A program made the position numbers and the translations under genes. From positions 1,302,001 to 1,366,000 of the forward strand of contig JAJTTP010000009.1 of assembly GCA_023313575.1 (NCBI GenBank): a stretch of DNA of 64,000 nucleotides, in the 5' to 3' direction. Shown piece by piece: positions 47,500 through 59,102 of this stretch. The notes below the pieces were generated by a model. The model saw only the letters and a list, made by a program, of their open reading frames with translations. It did no database searches and was not told where the DNA came from. The first letter of the stretch is position 1. The number at the start of each line of letters is the position of its first letter. Origin of the DNA: Eutypella sp. D-1. Lineage: Eukaryota > Ascomycota > Sordariomycetes > Xylariales > Diatrypaceae.

Positions 47500-48207
47500 G
47501 GGTGGCCGGTCACCGTGCTTTCTATGTCGCTATACTAGGTAGAAGAGAGACAGTCCGGGGGCGGTGTGGAATGCCATAAATAATAATTGCATCGAATACA
47601 CACTAGATTAAAATGCTGTGCTGAATAATGTGCTCACGTCTGCATACAAGCAGGCATACAAACCTAGCTGCAAAGGAGTTCTCCCACTGCTGCTGCATTG
47701 CATGAAGAGGGCTGATCCCAGGAGGGGCTTTTTTCGTCTATGTAGTCGTCATATGTGTGTGGCGATCAATGTGTACTCAATCTGTCCTTGCTCAAGCCGG
47801 GTTGTTGACCAGACAACGATCTAAGCGTTTACCTTACTAGCCGCCCAGCCGCCCCTAGTAACCAGGTTAGTTAGAGCGTTCCCAGCCTTCCAAGGTTGGA
47901 TGGAAACTTATTTCGAGACCAAAGCGCCCGATCCCGTAGTCTCGGTCTTGGCATCTGTGGGGGATCGCGCAGCCGACCAAGCCGAGTATAAGCTATTAAT
48001 GCCGTAGCTAAGCGCCGAAACCTGTGCTTATGACGACGATACAATGTGTTTGTATGGCTTGTGCGGGTATTGACTAAGTAGAGGGGACAAATCATTCCTT
48101 ACACCTTCCAGGTTCCCCTTTCTTCAGAAATTGTTGATGTTGCGACCACGGATTAATTCAATGATGATTCTTCTTAGGTAGTAGGGAGCAAAACAAGTCG
48201 CTAGTTC
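47500..48207. promoter_or_regulatory. shared promoter, exgD / branched-chain E1-beta
   Basis: 708 bp between divergent start codons, so both promoters lie here. No specific motif is assigned. Confidence 0.5.
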
Positions 48208-49504
48208 ATGATGAGGCAGCCATCTTCGCTTCGTTGTCTAAGGACGCTGGCGTCCCTGTCTGCTACGCCTACACGTCCATGCGCCGCCGCCACCGCCCGA
48301 AAGCAGCAGCAGCAGCGGAGCCGCTACTCAACACACCCATCCAATGCCCGGCTCAACATACCGGTCGATTATTCGACGACGCCGCTGCTGGCACACACCT
48401 CACAGACGGCGCTACATAGCGCCGAGCTGTCGCCTGAGGTGCGGAACGGCACAACGAAGCGGATGAACTTGTTCCAGGCGATCAACGACGCGCTTTCGAT
48501 AGCGCTGACGGAGGACGAGAACGTGCTCGTGTTCGGGGAGGACGTGGCCTTCGGCGGCGTCTTCCGCTGCACTATGAAGCTGGCCGAGAGTTTCGGCGGC
48601 GATCGCGTCTTCAACACCCCGCTGACGGAGCAGGGCATCATGGGCTTCGGTATCGGCCTCGCCTCCGAGGGCATGCGGCCCGTCGCCGAGATCCAGTTCG
48701 CCGACTACGTCTATCCCGCCTTCGACCAGCTCGTAAATGAGGCCGCCAAGTTCCGATACCGCGATGGCAGCAATGGCCGGAGTTCTGGCGGTCTGACGGT
48801 CAGGATGCCGTGCGGTGGCGTCGGCCACGGCGCGCTGTACCACTCCCAGTCACCCGAGAGCCTTTTCACACACATCCCCGGCCTTAGGGTCATCATGCCG
48901 AGGTCTCCCCTGCAGGCGAAGGGGTTGCTGCTATCCGCGATCCGGAGCAACGACCCCTGCATTTTCATGGAGCCCAAGATCCTGTACCGCGCCGCTGTCG
49001 AGCAGGTTCCCCTGGGCCCGTACACGCTTCCGCTGTCCAAGGCGGAGGTATTGAAGCACGGGAAAGACGTGACCATCGTGTCGTACGGGCAGCCGCTCTA
49101 CACCTGCAGTTCGGCAATTCAAAAGGCGGAGGAGGATCTGGGCATCTCGGTCGAGCTCATAGATCTGCGCACCGTGTACCCCTGGGACAAGGAGACGATA
49201 TTCAAGAGCGTGCAGAATACGGGGCGGTGCATGGTCGTGCACGAGTCCATGGTGAATGCTGGTGTCGGCGCCGAGGTGGCCGCTGCCATTCAGGAGAACC
49301 GGGACACATTCCTACGCCTCGAGGCTCCCGTCGCCCGCGTGGCGGGGTTCAGCATACCCACACCGCTGATGTTCGAGAAGTTCAACCTCCCCGACGTCGC
49401 AAGTGAGTTTTGCCCGTCAAATGTGACTACGACGCCAGTCTGGATGGCTTGCTAACTCTCGCCTAGGAATATACGATAGTATCAAGAAGCTCGTCGAGTA
49501 CTAA
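48208..49504 (+). CDS. branched-chain 2-oxoacid dehydrogenase E1 beta subunit
   Basis: Mitochondrial thiamine-diphosphate enzyme subunit that, with E1 alpha, decarboxylates the 2-oxoacids from valine, leucine and isoleucine. Exons 48208-49402 and 49467-49504 give 410 residues; the small last exon encodes [12 protein letters not shown] and the stop. Residues 1-45 are basic, Ser/Gln-rich and lack acidic residues, as in a mitochondrial import sequence. The transketolase pyrimidine domain follows: [67 protein letters not shown]. The C-terminal domain has [14 protein letters not shown] and [20 protein letters not shown] and the ending favour the branched-chain enzyme over pyruvate dehydrogenase E1 beta. 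Confidence 0.94.
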
Positions 49505-50711
49505 GCCCCTGGAGGTTTCGGAGTCTGGAGTGTGTGGATTTGCATTGGGTCGCAGTTACAGGTGTTTACTACCATCCGGTTTAGCATTAGGTACAGTTAG
49601 CATTCTCATAGCGAGGTGTAGTAATCAAGCTTGATAGCATCACCATAGCTATAACCAGACCACGCGCCTGGTGCTTCAGTGCTTTAATTCGCAATAAGAC
49701 GCCCATCTCACAACCTTCAGCGAAGATCAAGTGGTCCAACGGCTACTACCGAATATATCTCGGTTCTTCCTACCTCCATAAGAACCGGGTTCGAGTACAG
49801 CCTAAAGCACAATATCATTATCAATAAGCCACCATCCAGAGAAAAAAAGAAAGTAAAGAAGTGTCCCCTTCACATTACGGTTGGCCGGAACAACATTATG
49901 TTGCTATTGACCGGGGAGAGGGGTGGTAGTTTGTCGTAACTTTTGCTATCTAGGAAGGCACGCGCCCAGACCAAGTACATAACTGTTAAGCATGAATTAT
50001 AAGAAAGGTAGCTAATAAGAGGTTTAAACAATTGTTCATCAGGTCATCGTCGAAGAGGCTGCCTACTTAGATAGGCGCACGTTTCATGACTATCAACAAG
50101 TTGATCATATATAACTCTGTACCCATACATCAGAAGTGCATTATACCGCGTAAATAGATCGTCTGTCGGCTATCAACGTTGGTATATACATCTCCATTTT
50201 TAACGTACCCTGCTATACCAATATTCTTCACTCTACTAAGCGAAAGGAGCGAGTTCATCGCCATGAATTGAGGGTCCGATCTTTAGACCTGCCCCTATTT
50301 TAGGAGAAAGGCATTACGTAGTTGCCATCTTCTATGGTAGGTACATGATTGAGGTATCTTACCTCTTATCTTTGATGATCTTATCGATAAACACCTATAA
50401 GGAGGTCTTGGCGTGGACGTGGACGGATGACGGGGTTCGCAAGCTGGCAAAGCTGGCAAAGCTGGCAAAGCCCACTAACAAGCTCACTAAAGAGCTCTAG
50501 CCCACTAACATGCCCCGCGCCGATGTTTCAAGGCAGTAATGGCCCAGGTGGTTGAACCTGACCGACCACCAACAGCAGCAGCAACAACATCAACAACTTC
50601 ACCTGGTACTTGACACGACGACATCCATATCATTGAGGATTCAGCTACGCGACAAAACTTGGGAGATAAATTTCAAAAAGTGACGGGGCTTGCTGCACAA
50701 AGAAAAAAAGC
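49505..50711. other. intergenic, promoter side of cap1
   Basis: No gene seen. AT-rich, with a 10-bp repeat at 50440-50470. Confidence 0.5.
50440..50470. repeat. 10-bp tandem repeat, unit AAGCTGGCAA
   Basis: Three perfect direct copies, followed by two degenerate CCCACTAACA/GCTCACTAAA units to about 50510, roughly 240 bp before the cap1 start. Confidence 0.8.
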
Positions 50712-51990
50712 ATGGACTCGGTTCTCTCTACGATCGAGTCCTTCGTGGAGGGAGCTCCTCCCGGAGAGGTATTACTTGACTATATACGGTGTTACAACTG
50801 GGAAAAGAAACGAAGCTAACATGGGGTTCTATTTTACTTTTCTCTTCCGCTCATAGCTAGATGACGTTATAGCAGGTATGATGATACATCCCCCTTTCAC
50901 CTCTGATCCCTTTACCTGCCTCCCGGACACCTAACCTAACTCTGCGCTCTAGATATCAAAGCCCTCACCGTCAACGAGCCCGAAATCGTCGAACAACTCG
51001 AGCCCGCCTTCGAGAGGTATAACGAGGAGCAATTCGTCACCGTCAAGCTGCCGGGCAGCACCCAGCAGGTCATCATCAGCTCCCACAGTGCCCTGGGCGA
51101 CGGACGGTACTACGATGTCGAGAGCTCCTCTAGCTTCGCCTTCGACCACCTCACGCAGGTTAGTTGGGGTTCTTCCCGGTACTCCCCCCACGCCCCGGGC
51201 TAAGGGGGGGAAGCGCCTACGGTTTCATTAAATTCAAGAGGAGACGGGGATAATGACATTTCTTCTGCAGCAAGCGAGCGATGTACAGAGTTACGTGGTG
51301 GAAGGTCCGCAGGCGGATTTAGTGTATGCCCCTCCCCACCCCTTGCCCATCGCCGCTACCTACGAGCAAGATACCTACCTAGGTATATACGACTGGACCG
51401 GGCAGCGGCTGACGCGAGGTGTAGGAAATCGACATTGAAGGGCATGGCATCGTATGTCAAGGAGCATTACCCTAATGCCTCGTACGGCGTATATCCTATC
51501 GAAAACGACTCGAAGATCGCCGTCATCATAGTGGCCAACAAGTACAGCCCGAGCAATTACTGGTGGGTCGAAAGTAACGGGCGGGGAGGGATGAAGATAA
51601 AAAAGCAAGAACAAATGGCCGCTGACACAGTAAACTTTTAGGAACGGCCGTTGGCGATCGCTGTACCTGTTCGACCCGTCCTCGGGCAACCTGGAGGGCA
51701 GCATCAAGGTGGACGTGCACTACTACGAGGACGGGAACGTACGGCTGCTGACGAACAAGCCGGTCAGTGCCTCGGTATCGTCGGGCACGGGCGCCGGCAT
51801 CGTCAAGGAGATCGGCGCTGGCGAGAGAAAGTACCAGGAAGAGTTGAACCGGAGCTTCACGAGCCTCAGCGAGGGAGCGTTCAAGGGCCTGCGGAGACAA
51901 CTGCCCGTCACGAGGCAGAAGATCGAGTGGGAAAAGGTCGCCAGCTACCGCGTGGGCCAGGACATCGGCGGCGGCAGCTCCCGGAGATAG
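50712..51990 (+). CDS. cap1: F-actin capping protein alpha subunit
   Basis: With the beta subunit it caps actin-filament barbed ends and controls cortical actin patches. Six exons: 50712-50768, 50857-50875, 50953-51158, 51271-51323, 51425-51562, 51642-51990, giving 273 residues. Exon 2 is only 19 bases (LDDVIA plus one base). Conserved features are SFVEGAPPGE at the start, DIKALTVNEPEIVEQLEPAF, the middle SYVVEGPQADL, HYPNASYGVYPIENDSKIAV and NKYSPSNYWNGRWRSLYLFD across introns, then VDVHYYEDGNVRLLTNK and the C-terminal helix region RRQLPVTRQKIEWEK, which ends in the actin-contacting tail. Exon phases agree throughout. Intron 4 contains a TACCTAGGTA palindrome. Confidence 0.94.
51376..51385. 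repeat. TACCTAGGTA palindrome inside cap1 intron 4
   Basis: Perfect copy in the 101-base intron (51324-51424), about 40 bases before the acceptor. Confidence 0.7.
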
Positions 51991-54149
51991 GCGATGGGCG
52001 GACGGTGAAGCGGTTCCCATGGGATTATGCTTGGTGGGGGGAGGGGGGAGGGGTTAAATCCTCTGGACTGGCTTTCTAGTCTAGGCTGTTGACGAAGAAT
52101 GATGTGCGATACATGGCGCGTAAGAAAGTAGAAGAGGATATCCGAACGAGAAATGATAATGTCCTTTACGTGCCTCTGAACAAGACATGCATATCTGTCT
52201 TAGCTCTTGTCCCCCTTCTTTTTTTTCTTCTTTTTTCTCATCTCCGCCCTTAAACTTACTGATCGATGCGATGCGACTCGAAAATTCGGAGCCCCCTATT
52301 AGGAAATGTTTCCCCGAATCGGGGCCGGTAACAATCGCCGCCGCTCCCGGCCTACCCCATAGTGGAAGTGGTGCCCAGGTTCACCCCTCCTCCTCCTCTT
52401 CCTCTTCCTCACCCCCACCCCCTCTATGAAGCCATGGCGCATCGGGAGGATACCACCCCGGCTGCACCCGGCGCTTCCAGGCTGCATTAGGCACGTAACT
52501 TGGTCTCCTTGCTTACATACAATATTAAGTGCTCATGTGATGTGATGTACATACATAGTGATGAAGATCCGGAGAACGTTGGGGTGATGCCGTACCGAAT
52601 CCCGCTGCATAAAATTTTATACCTTGGGCGAGACAGGCAGGCAAACAGACAGACTGGCTGGCTGGATAGAGCGGCTTTACCATGCATTATTAACGGATGT
52701 ACGGACAGTCATCGAATCAAGCAAGCCCGCTCGGGATTCAGCAATTCCCCCTCGTCCATAACTACAAGCGCCTGGTGGTTGGCAATCCAGCCGTTTTATT
52801 GTTTAATAGCTACATAGCATCTAGACACTTGTATATACACCCTAGCTTAGGGAAGCTAGGCAATGCACTTCGGCGACGACATACTCCCTAAACATTTTTG
52901 TACCATAGATCGGGAATATCTTGATGATGGTGGTCCACGGGTCACGGGTAGTTGTGAAGAAGGCCTGGGGCGGCAGGGCGGCAGGGCGGGGAAATGCCTC
53001 GGGGGCTCGGAGGCCTTTACCGTGCCATCAGCCATCAGTCTAGATAAGAAGTATCTACCTACATAAGGCCTTGTCTCGGAGCGTGGAACCTTAATGATGG
53101 GGATAGAACCTGACCGACCGACTCTCCGGGGTCTTAAAAGTATGTACCTTGGTACTTTAAGTACTTGTGTACTTGATTACCCCACAGGGGACTCTTCGCT
53201 TTTCCTGGGCAGTTTGTTCAATCTGTCTACCTGGTACTCAATCTGCCTCAGCCAATCCGAACTTGATTGCGCTGGCTTGAAAACAGAAGCTTCCTGATTG
53301 GTCGGCACGGTGGTCGGAGATAAAAGTATAGCAGTAGACTGGGAAGGCCGGGCGGGTAGGCTTGTGTAAGTTGAGCAGCTCGATAGCGGGGGTGTGGGTT
53401 CGGTTTGACCGCTAACTACTCCTTAGAGGCTGCTGGTTTCGCCGGTAGCTCTGCTGCCCTGTCAAGCCTATACAAGTAAGTGTACATAGAAGAGTAAGCG
53501 GTACCAGGATCTCGGCTTAGCGAACTGAAGTAATATTGAATTTGAGATAGGAGGAGACGAGAGTGAGCAGCACCCTAATATGATTTATATAGGTACTCTA
53601 AGTACCTAGGTAGACATTGATTAGGGTTTATGATAACAGCTGTTGAAAAAGCATACTTTCATCATACTACTACTACTAAGCCTACCTCCAAGGCTTTTAG
53701 GTAACCCCCCAACCAATCTTACCATGCAAGTACTTCCTACGACCGAAAAGCACTAGCTTCATTAGAGCTCTAATTAGATAGATACTTGTACCTGTCTACC
53801 GTGGCCCAGTAGCTGACCTGGTTCAGACCTAAAAAAGTAACTTAAACGTAAGTGCAAAAGTACGGGAGTTCTTATTTTCTTCCCAACGCTTCCTCTTCTT
53901 CCCCTTCCCATACCTTTCACTTACACCCACCCACCAACCAAGTAACCTCCAAGCCATCAGCCAGCCCGTGCTTCGGTACCGCTCGATCAATTCCCTATCG
54001 CGTTGTCTTCGTCTAGTCGGAAGAAAAAAAAAGGTTTCCTCCAAAAAAGTCAACGTCCCTCCACCAAACCCGAACTGTCTTCTCACCTTACCGTGAAGAA
54101 CTTCGACAAGATATATATAATATAATCTCACCACCTAAAATCCGCAAAA
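51991..54149. other. 2.2-kb intergenic, promoter side of cytochrome b5
   Basis: No gene seen. Contains a pyrimidine-rich tract at 52388-52428 and a palindrome at 53603-53612. The final 300 bases before 54150 are pyrimidine-rich and are the likely core promoter. Confidence 0.5.
53603..53612. repeat. TACCTAGGTA palindrome
   Basis: Perfect copy, about 540 bp upstream of the cytochrome b5 start. Confidence 0.65.
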
Positions 54150-55063
54150 ATGGCCGAGGAGAAGGAATATACCTACCAGGACATCGCCGAGCACAACACC
54201 AAGAATGACCTGTTCCTCGTCATCCATGATAAGGTCTACGATTGTACTAAATTCGTTGACGAGCATCCGTAAGTGTCCACCCCCCTCGACCCCCCGATCC
54301 CCCCGGGCCCGTTCTCTTCGGCTCTCCCGTTATCGTCACGTGTCTTCTTCATCGTCAACTCCGTTTCATCGGCACTTCCCGCTTCAAGTCCGATGTACCG
54401 GGGATCTCTCCGTGCTGTGAAGCTACGCCGGCCGGACTCTAGGCTCCGGAACCACCCGTGTACGAATTTGCTCTGCACTTAAACAATATGCCGCCTGAGA
54501 CCTACGCTGCATCATCCACAATGCTAACGTGTCCATGTTCTCTTCCGCAGCGGTGGCGAGGAGGTTATGCTAGATGTCGGCGGTCAGGATTCAACGGAGG
54601 CGTTCGAGGATGTCGGCCACAGCGACGAGGCCCGGGAAACGCTCGAGCAGCTGCTCGTCGGCAAGCTGAAGCGACAGGTAAGTCTGAACCCCCGACTCGA
54701 CTCCCCTACCAACCCAATCCCGTGCAGCCTTCTTCGAGAATCCCGTCGCGCATTCTTGTAAGAGAAGGGAGGAAGCCCTCCTTACCTCAACACATCACGC
54801 TTGCGACAGCCTACACAGCACCCCCGTCACAACCAGTTCCCCCCATTTTTTCACGGCCTTTTATCTAACCGAGTATCCGCAAATCGCTATAGCCCGGCGA
54901 CCCCCAGCCCAAGGCCACGCAGCCCTCCCTGTCGCCGTCCGCGAATACGCAATCCGCCGGCCTCGGCACCGCGTTATACGCCGTCATCTTCATCGGCGGT
55001 CTGGCCGCCTACGGCGCCTACCAGTACCTCCAGGCCCAAGAGAACCAACCCCAGAGCGCTTAA
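54150..55063 (+). CDS. CYB5: cytochrome b5, tail-anchored
   Basis: Electron carrier of the endoplasmic reticulum, feeding desaturases, sterol enzymes and P450s. Exons 54150-54268, 54551-54677 and 54893-55063 give 138 residues. The heme domain spans about residues 1-82: [37 protein letters not shown] with heme-ligand His39, and the second ligand His in [11 protein letters not shown] Pro/Ser/Gln linker follows. Residues about 113-129 ([18 protein letters not shown]) are one hydrophobic C-terminal anchor with a short polar tail. Intron 1 falls in the HPGGEE motif. The two introns, 282 and 215 bases, are longer than others in the window. Confidence 0.95.
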
Positions 55064-56136
55064 GCTGCCAAGGGAAGGAAGGGGGGGGCTGAGATGTCTT
55101 GCTGGTTCTTTCACTGCGTTTGGGAAGCGAGGTGGGGGGAGTTTGGCGGAGATGGTGGTGAACTCCGGGGTGGGAAGGGAAGGAGAGCGCAAACATTATG
55201 ATGCGGTTGAACGCGAAGCTATTTGGATGCCAAAAGGAAAAACGGGCTCGGCTGAGACCGATCGTCTCGTCCGGGATGACTCCGTCTTACGATCTTCAAC
55301 ACCACCAATTGGGGGGGCACATATTGCTTTTATTTATAATTGTGGTTCCTGATATTTTAATAGACCGACACGACTTGGATTCTCTCTTTCTCTCCATCCA
55401 TTCTCGCAAAATTGGGTATATCGACCTTGATACGAGCTCTTCCCATTGGCAACCTCTACGATTGAGTATCTTGTGGGAGAGATATGGTCAACATAATAGT
55501 TTTGACAGGGTAGATCGATCAACCACTTCTTTTCTAGAAGCATAAAGAACAGCTATACTATTACGTTTTGCGACTATATATAGGTGGGTCGGTATATTAT
55601 AATTACGGGGACGCCCAGTACCAGGTAAATGAAGAAAGCCAAGACTTCTCTCGCTGGAGAATTAGGTGCGGGCAAAGAGGCCTACACAGAGAAGTAGTAA
55701 TTTATCAGCACGTGGGAAGTGGAACAAGTCTCAGTCGACAGAACAGATAGATATAGTCAGCACCAAGCATTTGGAAAGGAGTTACGTTGAGGATGACTAT
55801 TCGTCTTGCATGTATAAGTCGTATCTATCCATTCTCTCTTCCATTTCTTGATGCTTATCATCCCTGGCATTCGAGTACTTACCTTACCTAGCCTAACAAG
55901 GCCTAATGCGTAAGTATGTATTTATTTAAGTGGTTTGACCTGCCAGGGTTATGAGTATGAGGCCCATAGTTTCGTATCCGTACTCGGTGCCCGGCCCCCC
56001 GATACACTGCTAAAAGTAATACTCTCCGCGACGTTATGGCACGGGGGACGCTGAGCTCGCAACGGAAATGAAAAAGAAAAAAAAAATCGACTCCCCGACA
56101 CTTCCCGCAATCGACTTCCGCCGTAAATTGGTCGGC

Positions 56137-56137
<1 letters not shown>

Positions 56138-56168
<31 letters not shown>
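56138..56168. repeat. homopolymer A run, 31 bases
   Basis: Uninterrupted A run on the plus strand, ending at a CC; a shorter A-rich stretch lies 50 bases upstream (56071-56087). Confidence 0.9.
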
Positions 56169-56170
<2 letters not shown>

Positions 56171-56518
56171 ACTTGCCCTGCACATATTGCGTTCACGGTG
56201 GTGCAATCAATGCTAACTAACTAGTAGCATCCTGACATCCTGTCTCTTCGTCTGAGAACGACTGGTCACCTAGCACCAGCTTATTCGGCGTAGAAGTGGA
56301 CCTGAGACCGGTCAGGATCCCTACAACTTCTCGGGGTGGGGAGGGAGTCGTGCAGAATGAGTAAGATATATGTGTAGCCAATCGGAGTTCCGATAGGGAC
56401 CATCGGACTGGACAAGTAAGCAACCTTCTCCTCCCTGCTTTCGATACATATTCTAGGCACGAGGAGGAATTCGTTCCGCTCTTATAGGCTGGAGTCGGGA
56501 CGGCTTACCTATAGGAGC

Positions 56519-56556
56519 AGGTAGGTAGGTAGGTAGGTAGGTAGATAGATAGATAG
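56519..56556. repeat. (GTAG)n/(ATAG)n microsatellite
   Basis: About six GTAG units grading into three ATAG units. Confidence 0.85.
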
Positions 56557-56749
56557 AAAAATCTGGCCCCACCGGAAACTGAAGCCAGGAGGAAACTTCG
56601 TTTATAGGCTGCCGGTCTGCTTATGATAGTTGGCCCATATATAAATGGTGAATCCCATCTAGATAGGGGCATTGTATTTGTATAATCATCATGGCTGCTA
56701 TTGGCCAACTTCTCCCTGCCTGCATACTTGCATAGGTGGCTAATGCTTA

Positions 56750-57000
56750 AGGCTGCTATAATATATAAGTAGCAATGCTACTTACTTATTATTTTATTTT
56801 TTAAACTGCAATAACTATTACGATAACTATTGCCATTATAATAACCGTACCGTAATAATATTTAAAAATACGTTAAAAATATTAAAATTTAAACAGCTGG
56901 CAATTAGTTATATAGCGTATACCTTTTTTTTTTTTTGAAAGGTGTATGTATTAATAACACTATTTAAAAAGACGTTATAAGACAGTGACCACTGTAAACT
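56750..57000. other. AT-rich island, possible decayed element
   Basis: Roughly 250 bp strongly enriched in A and T, rich in TTAAAA, AATAAT and TATTAA words, unlike the flanks. It fits a relic altered by C-to-T mutation but no source element is identified. Confidence 0.4.
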
Positions 57001-57693
57001 GCCGTATATGGACCAAGAGAACTACACCCTACCCCCGGAGTGCCATAAGGCAGCGCTGATTACACTACGTTTCTAAGGATGCATCCAATTAAAGTTTAGT
57101 GTACCAGAAGTAAATGGTTTTGATTGCGGAATTTATCAGGCACGGGGTTGACATGTAAAAACCCTAACCAAGTAGAGCGGTCGCGGTTTTCTTTTTCCTT
57201 TTATCACCATCGTGGGTCCTGGAGCTTCCTGGTAGCTCACTGTCGGCTCTTCCAAGCATAGAGAGGTGATTCTCTCAATCAGGGGTGCATATTCTTGCCA
57301 GTGATGAACAAGACCTGTTTAGAACAGTAAATTGCCAAGCTGATACGCTCTCTAGAGCTGATAGCTGTGCTGCTGTTAGTCTTCCGGTAAACTGAGGCAA
57401 AGTTGATATCCCATCCATACCAAAAGCTACCAAGTACGTGATTGACTCCACAGCCCCCATGCTCGACCCCGGGTCATGATGTCTATGGGTTGGCTTGGCG
57501 GATCTCTGCGGGTTAGGCTAGATAGATAAATGTATTCGGTTTTTTTTTCTTGAAAAAAATCATATGTAGCGGGTAAGGAAGGCTACGACGAGGCTGCTGG
57601 GATAAAATAAGCCCCTGTTTTTAGATTCCGCAGCCTTTATACCATATTACCCGAGCACAAACACAGTCACATAGCCACATTAGCAGGCAGTCC

Positions 57694-57713
57694 CTACCTA
57701 CCTAGGTAGGTAG
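57694..57713. repeat. perfect 20-bp palindrome CTACCTACCTAGGTAGGTAG
   Basis: The longest copy of the TACCTAGGTA motif in the window; it equals its own reverse complement. It lies about 470 bp upstream of the TFIIE-beta start. Confidence 0.8.
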
Positions 57714-57811
57714 CCACACGGAAGCTCCAACCTACCTATTGTCAATACCCACTTATTATACTTTTGAGGTACTTAGGCAGGTACCTCCGGTTTTATGATT
57801 AACTACCTCCT

Positions 57812-58240
57812 ATGGAAGTATTACAAAGAACATTCAAGTCAATCACTTCTACTTCTTCCATTTCCATTCTCACCTTCATTTCTACACAATTTCCTATAAT
57901 CAACAACCTCCCTCTCTACTCTCTCCTCTCTCGCCCTCGTTTCTTTCGCATCTTCGCCCTTTTCTTCTCCTATAATACCGAAATCATCAATCAACCACAC
58001 GGCGATCGATCGCGCAGGATTCCGAAGCTCATTCGTCTTCCTTTGAAGAAAGAGAGGCTCGAGCGCTCGAGTATTCATACCTCAGTCCTTCACCTTTCCA
58101 TCCTACAGTTCCAGCTCAATTCATTGTCGTCGCTGCTCTCATCGCATCATCATCATCATCGTCATCATGTCCGGCCTCGGAGCGTCATCGAAACTAGGCG
58201 GCAAGAAGCGTCTCGCGCCTCCCTCTCCCTCGCCTTCTAA
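57812..58240 (+). promoter_or_regulatory. possible overlapping upstream ORF of TFIIE-beta
   Basis: A true ATG at 57812 opens 142 codons ending 74 bases after the TFIIE-beta start, in a different frame. The translated sequence is pyrimidine-tract derived (Ser/Leu/Phe-rich) and unlike a protein domain. It matters only if transcription starts upstream of 57812, which is unknown. Confidence 0.3.
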
Positions 58241-59102
58241 CGCATCCAACGCCTCCAGAACCGATGGCACCCCGACCAAGCGGCATAAGCGCGAGTCCGG
58301 TGCCGCCGCCTCCGCATTGAAGGACCGCGGCGTCTCCCCCACTCCTACTCCTGCTGCCATGGCCGCCGCCAATACCAACTACGGCAATGACATGTTGACC
58401 CACCTGACATACGCCGTCGAATTCCTCAAGTCCAAAGGCACTCCCAAGACCCTGCAGGACGTCCTCGATCACCTCTCCCTCCAGCACACCCCCGAGCAGC
58501 AACAGCAACAGCTTGCCATGCTCATGCGTAAACACCCGCAGATGCAATTCCTCCCAGCCGCGCGTCCCAAGGCCGGTGCCGAGAAGGACAAGGACACCAA
58601 GAAGCAGCAGGAGCCGAGCTGGAAGCAGGGTACTTACGAGTTCCGACCAAAGATCCCCGGTGTTAAGTCTAAGGTGACGTTGCTGGCGCACTTGCAGGCG
58701 AAGACCGACGCCTCGGGGCTTCCCGTCAAGGATCTGAAGGACGGGTGGCCGGACTGCTTCGGGGCGATCGATGAGCTCGAGGCCGAGCGGCGGATCCTGG
58801 TGGTGCGCACCCGCAAGGACAACCACCCCAAATTCATCTGGGCTGATGAACCGCGCCTTTGGCACACCGTTGACCCGGAGTTCAAGAACATGTTCCACCG
58901 CGTCGAGCTTCCCGGCCTCGACGACATCGTTCGCAAGCTCACCTCCGTCGGCCAGAAGCCCGCCAGCGAGGACCCGCGCCTCAAGAAGGTCGACACCGTC
59001 GCCAAGCCCAAGCCCAAGCGCCGCACCAACCGCAGCGGCAAGCCCCAGCAGAACGTCCACATGACCCATCTACTACAGGACTTCAGCAATCTCCGGAAGT
59101 AG
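58167..59102 (+). CDS. tfa2: TFIIE beta subunit (general transcription factor)
   Basis: TFIIE recruits TFIIH to RNA polymerase II at promoters. Single exon, 311 residues. Residues 1-65 are Ser/Pro/Ala-rich with a basic patch (TKRHKRESG) that may be a nuclear signal. The core winged-helix region covers about 75-175: HLTYAVEFLKSKGTPKTLQD, LQHTPEQQQQQLAMLMRKHP, YEFRPKIPGVKSKVTLLAHL. The second winged-helix part has LPVKDLKDGWPDCFGAIDEL, RILVVRTRKDNHPKFIWAD and LWHTVDPEFKNMFHRVELPG. The C-terminus is basic (KPKPKRRTNRSGKPQ), then HMTHLLQDFSNLRK. An ATG-initiated upstream frame from 57812 overlaps the start codon in another frame. Confidence 0.94.
   Translation: MSGLGASSKLGGKKRLAPPSPSPSNASNASRTDGTPTKRHKRESGAAASALKDRGVSPTPTPAAMAAANTNYGNDMLTHLTYAVEFLKSKGTPKTLQDVLDHLSLQHTPEQQQQQLAMLMRKHPQMQFLPAARPKAGAEKDKDTKKQQEPSWKQGTYEFRPKIPGVKSKVTLLAHLQAKTDASGLPVKDLKDGWPDCFGAIDELEAERRILVVRTRKDNHPKFIWADEPRLWHTVDPEFKNMFHRVELPGLDDIVRKLTSVGQKPASEDPRLKKVDTVAKPKPKRRTNRSGKPQQNVHMTHLLQDFSNLRK

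Larger units (their letters stand above)
55064..58166. other. 3.1-kb intergenic with AT-rich island
   Basis: No gene recognised. Left end holds the cytochrome b5 3' flank, right end the TFIIE-beta leader. A 31-base A run is at 56138-56168, a GTAG array at 56519-56556, and an AT-rich island at about 56750-57000. A 61-codon frame at 57460-57275 (-) has no recognised domain. Confidence 0.5.

Noticed and set aside
57275..57460. 61-codon minus-strand frame near the AT-rich island
   Set aside because: Too short and not recognised; could be a remnant but nothing supports a function.
58194..59069. 291-codon minus-strand frame opposite TFIIE-beta
   Set aside because: Antisense shadow produced by codon bias of the real gene.
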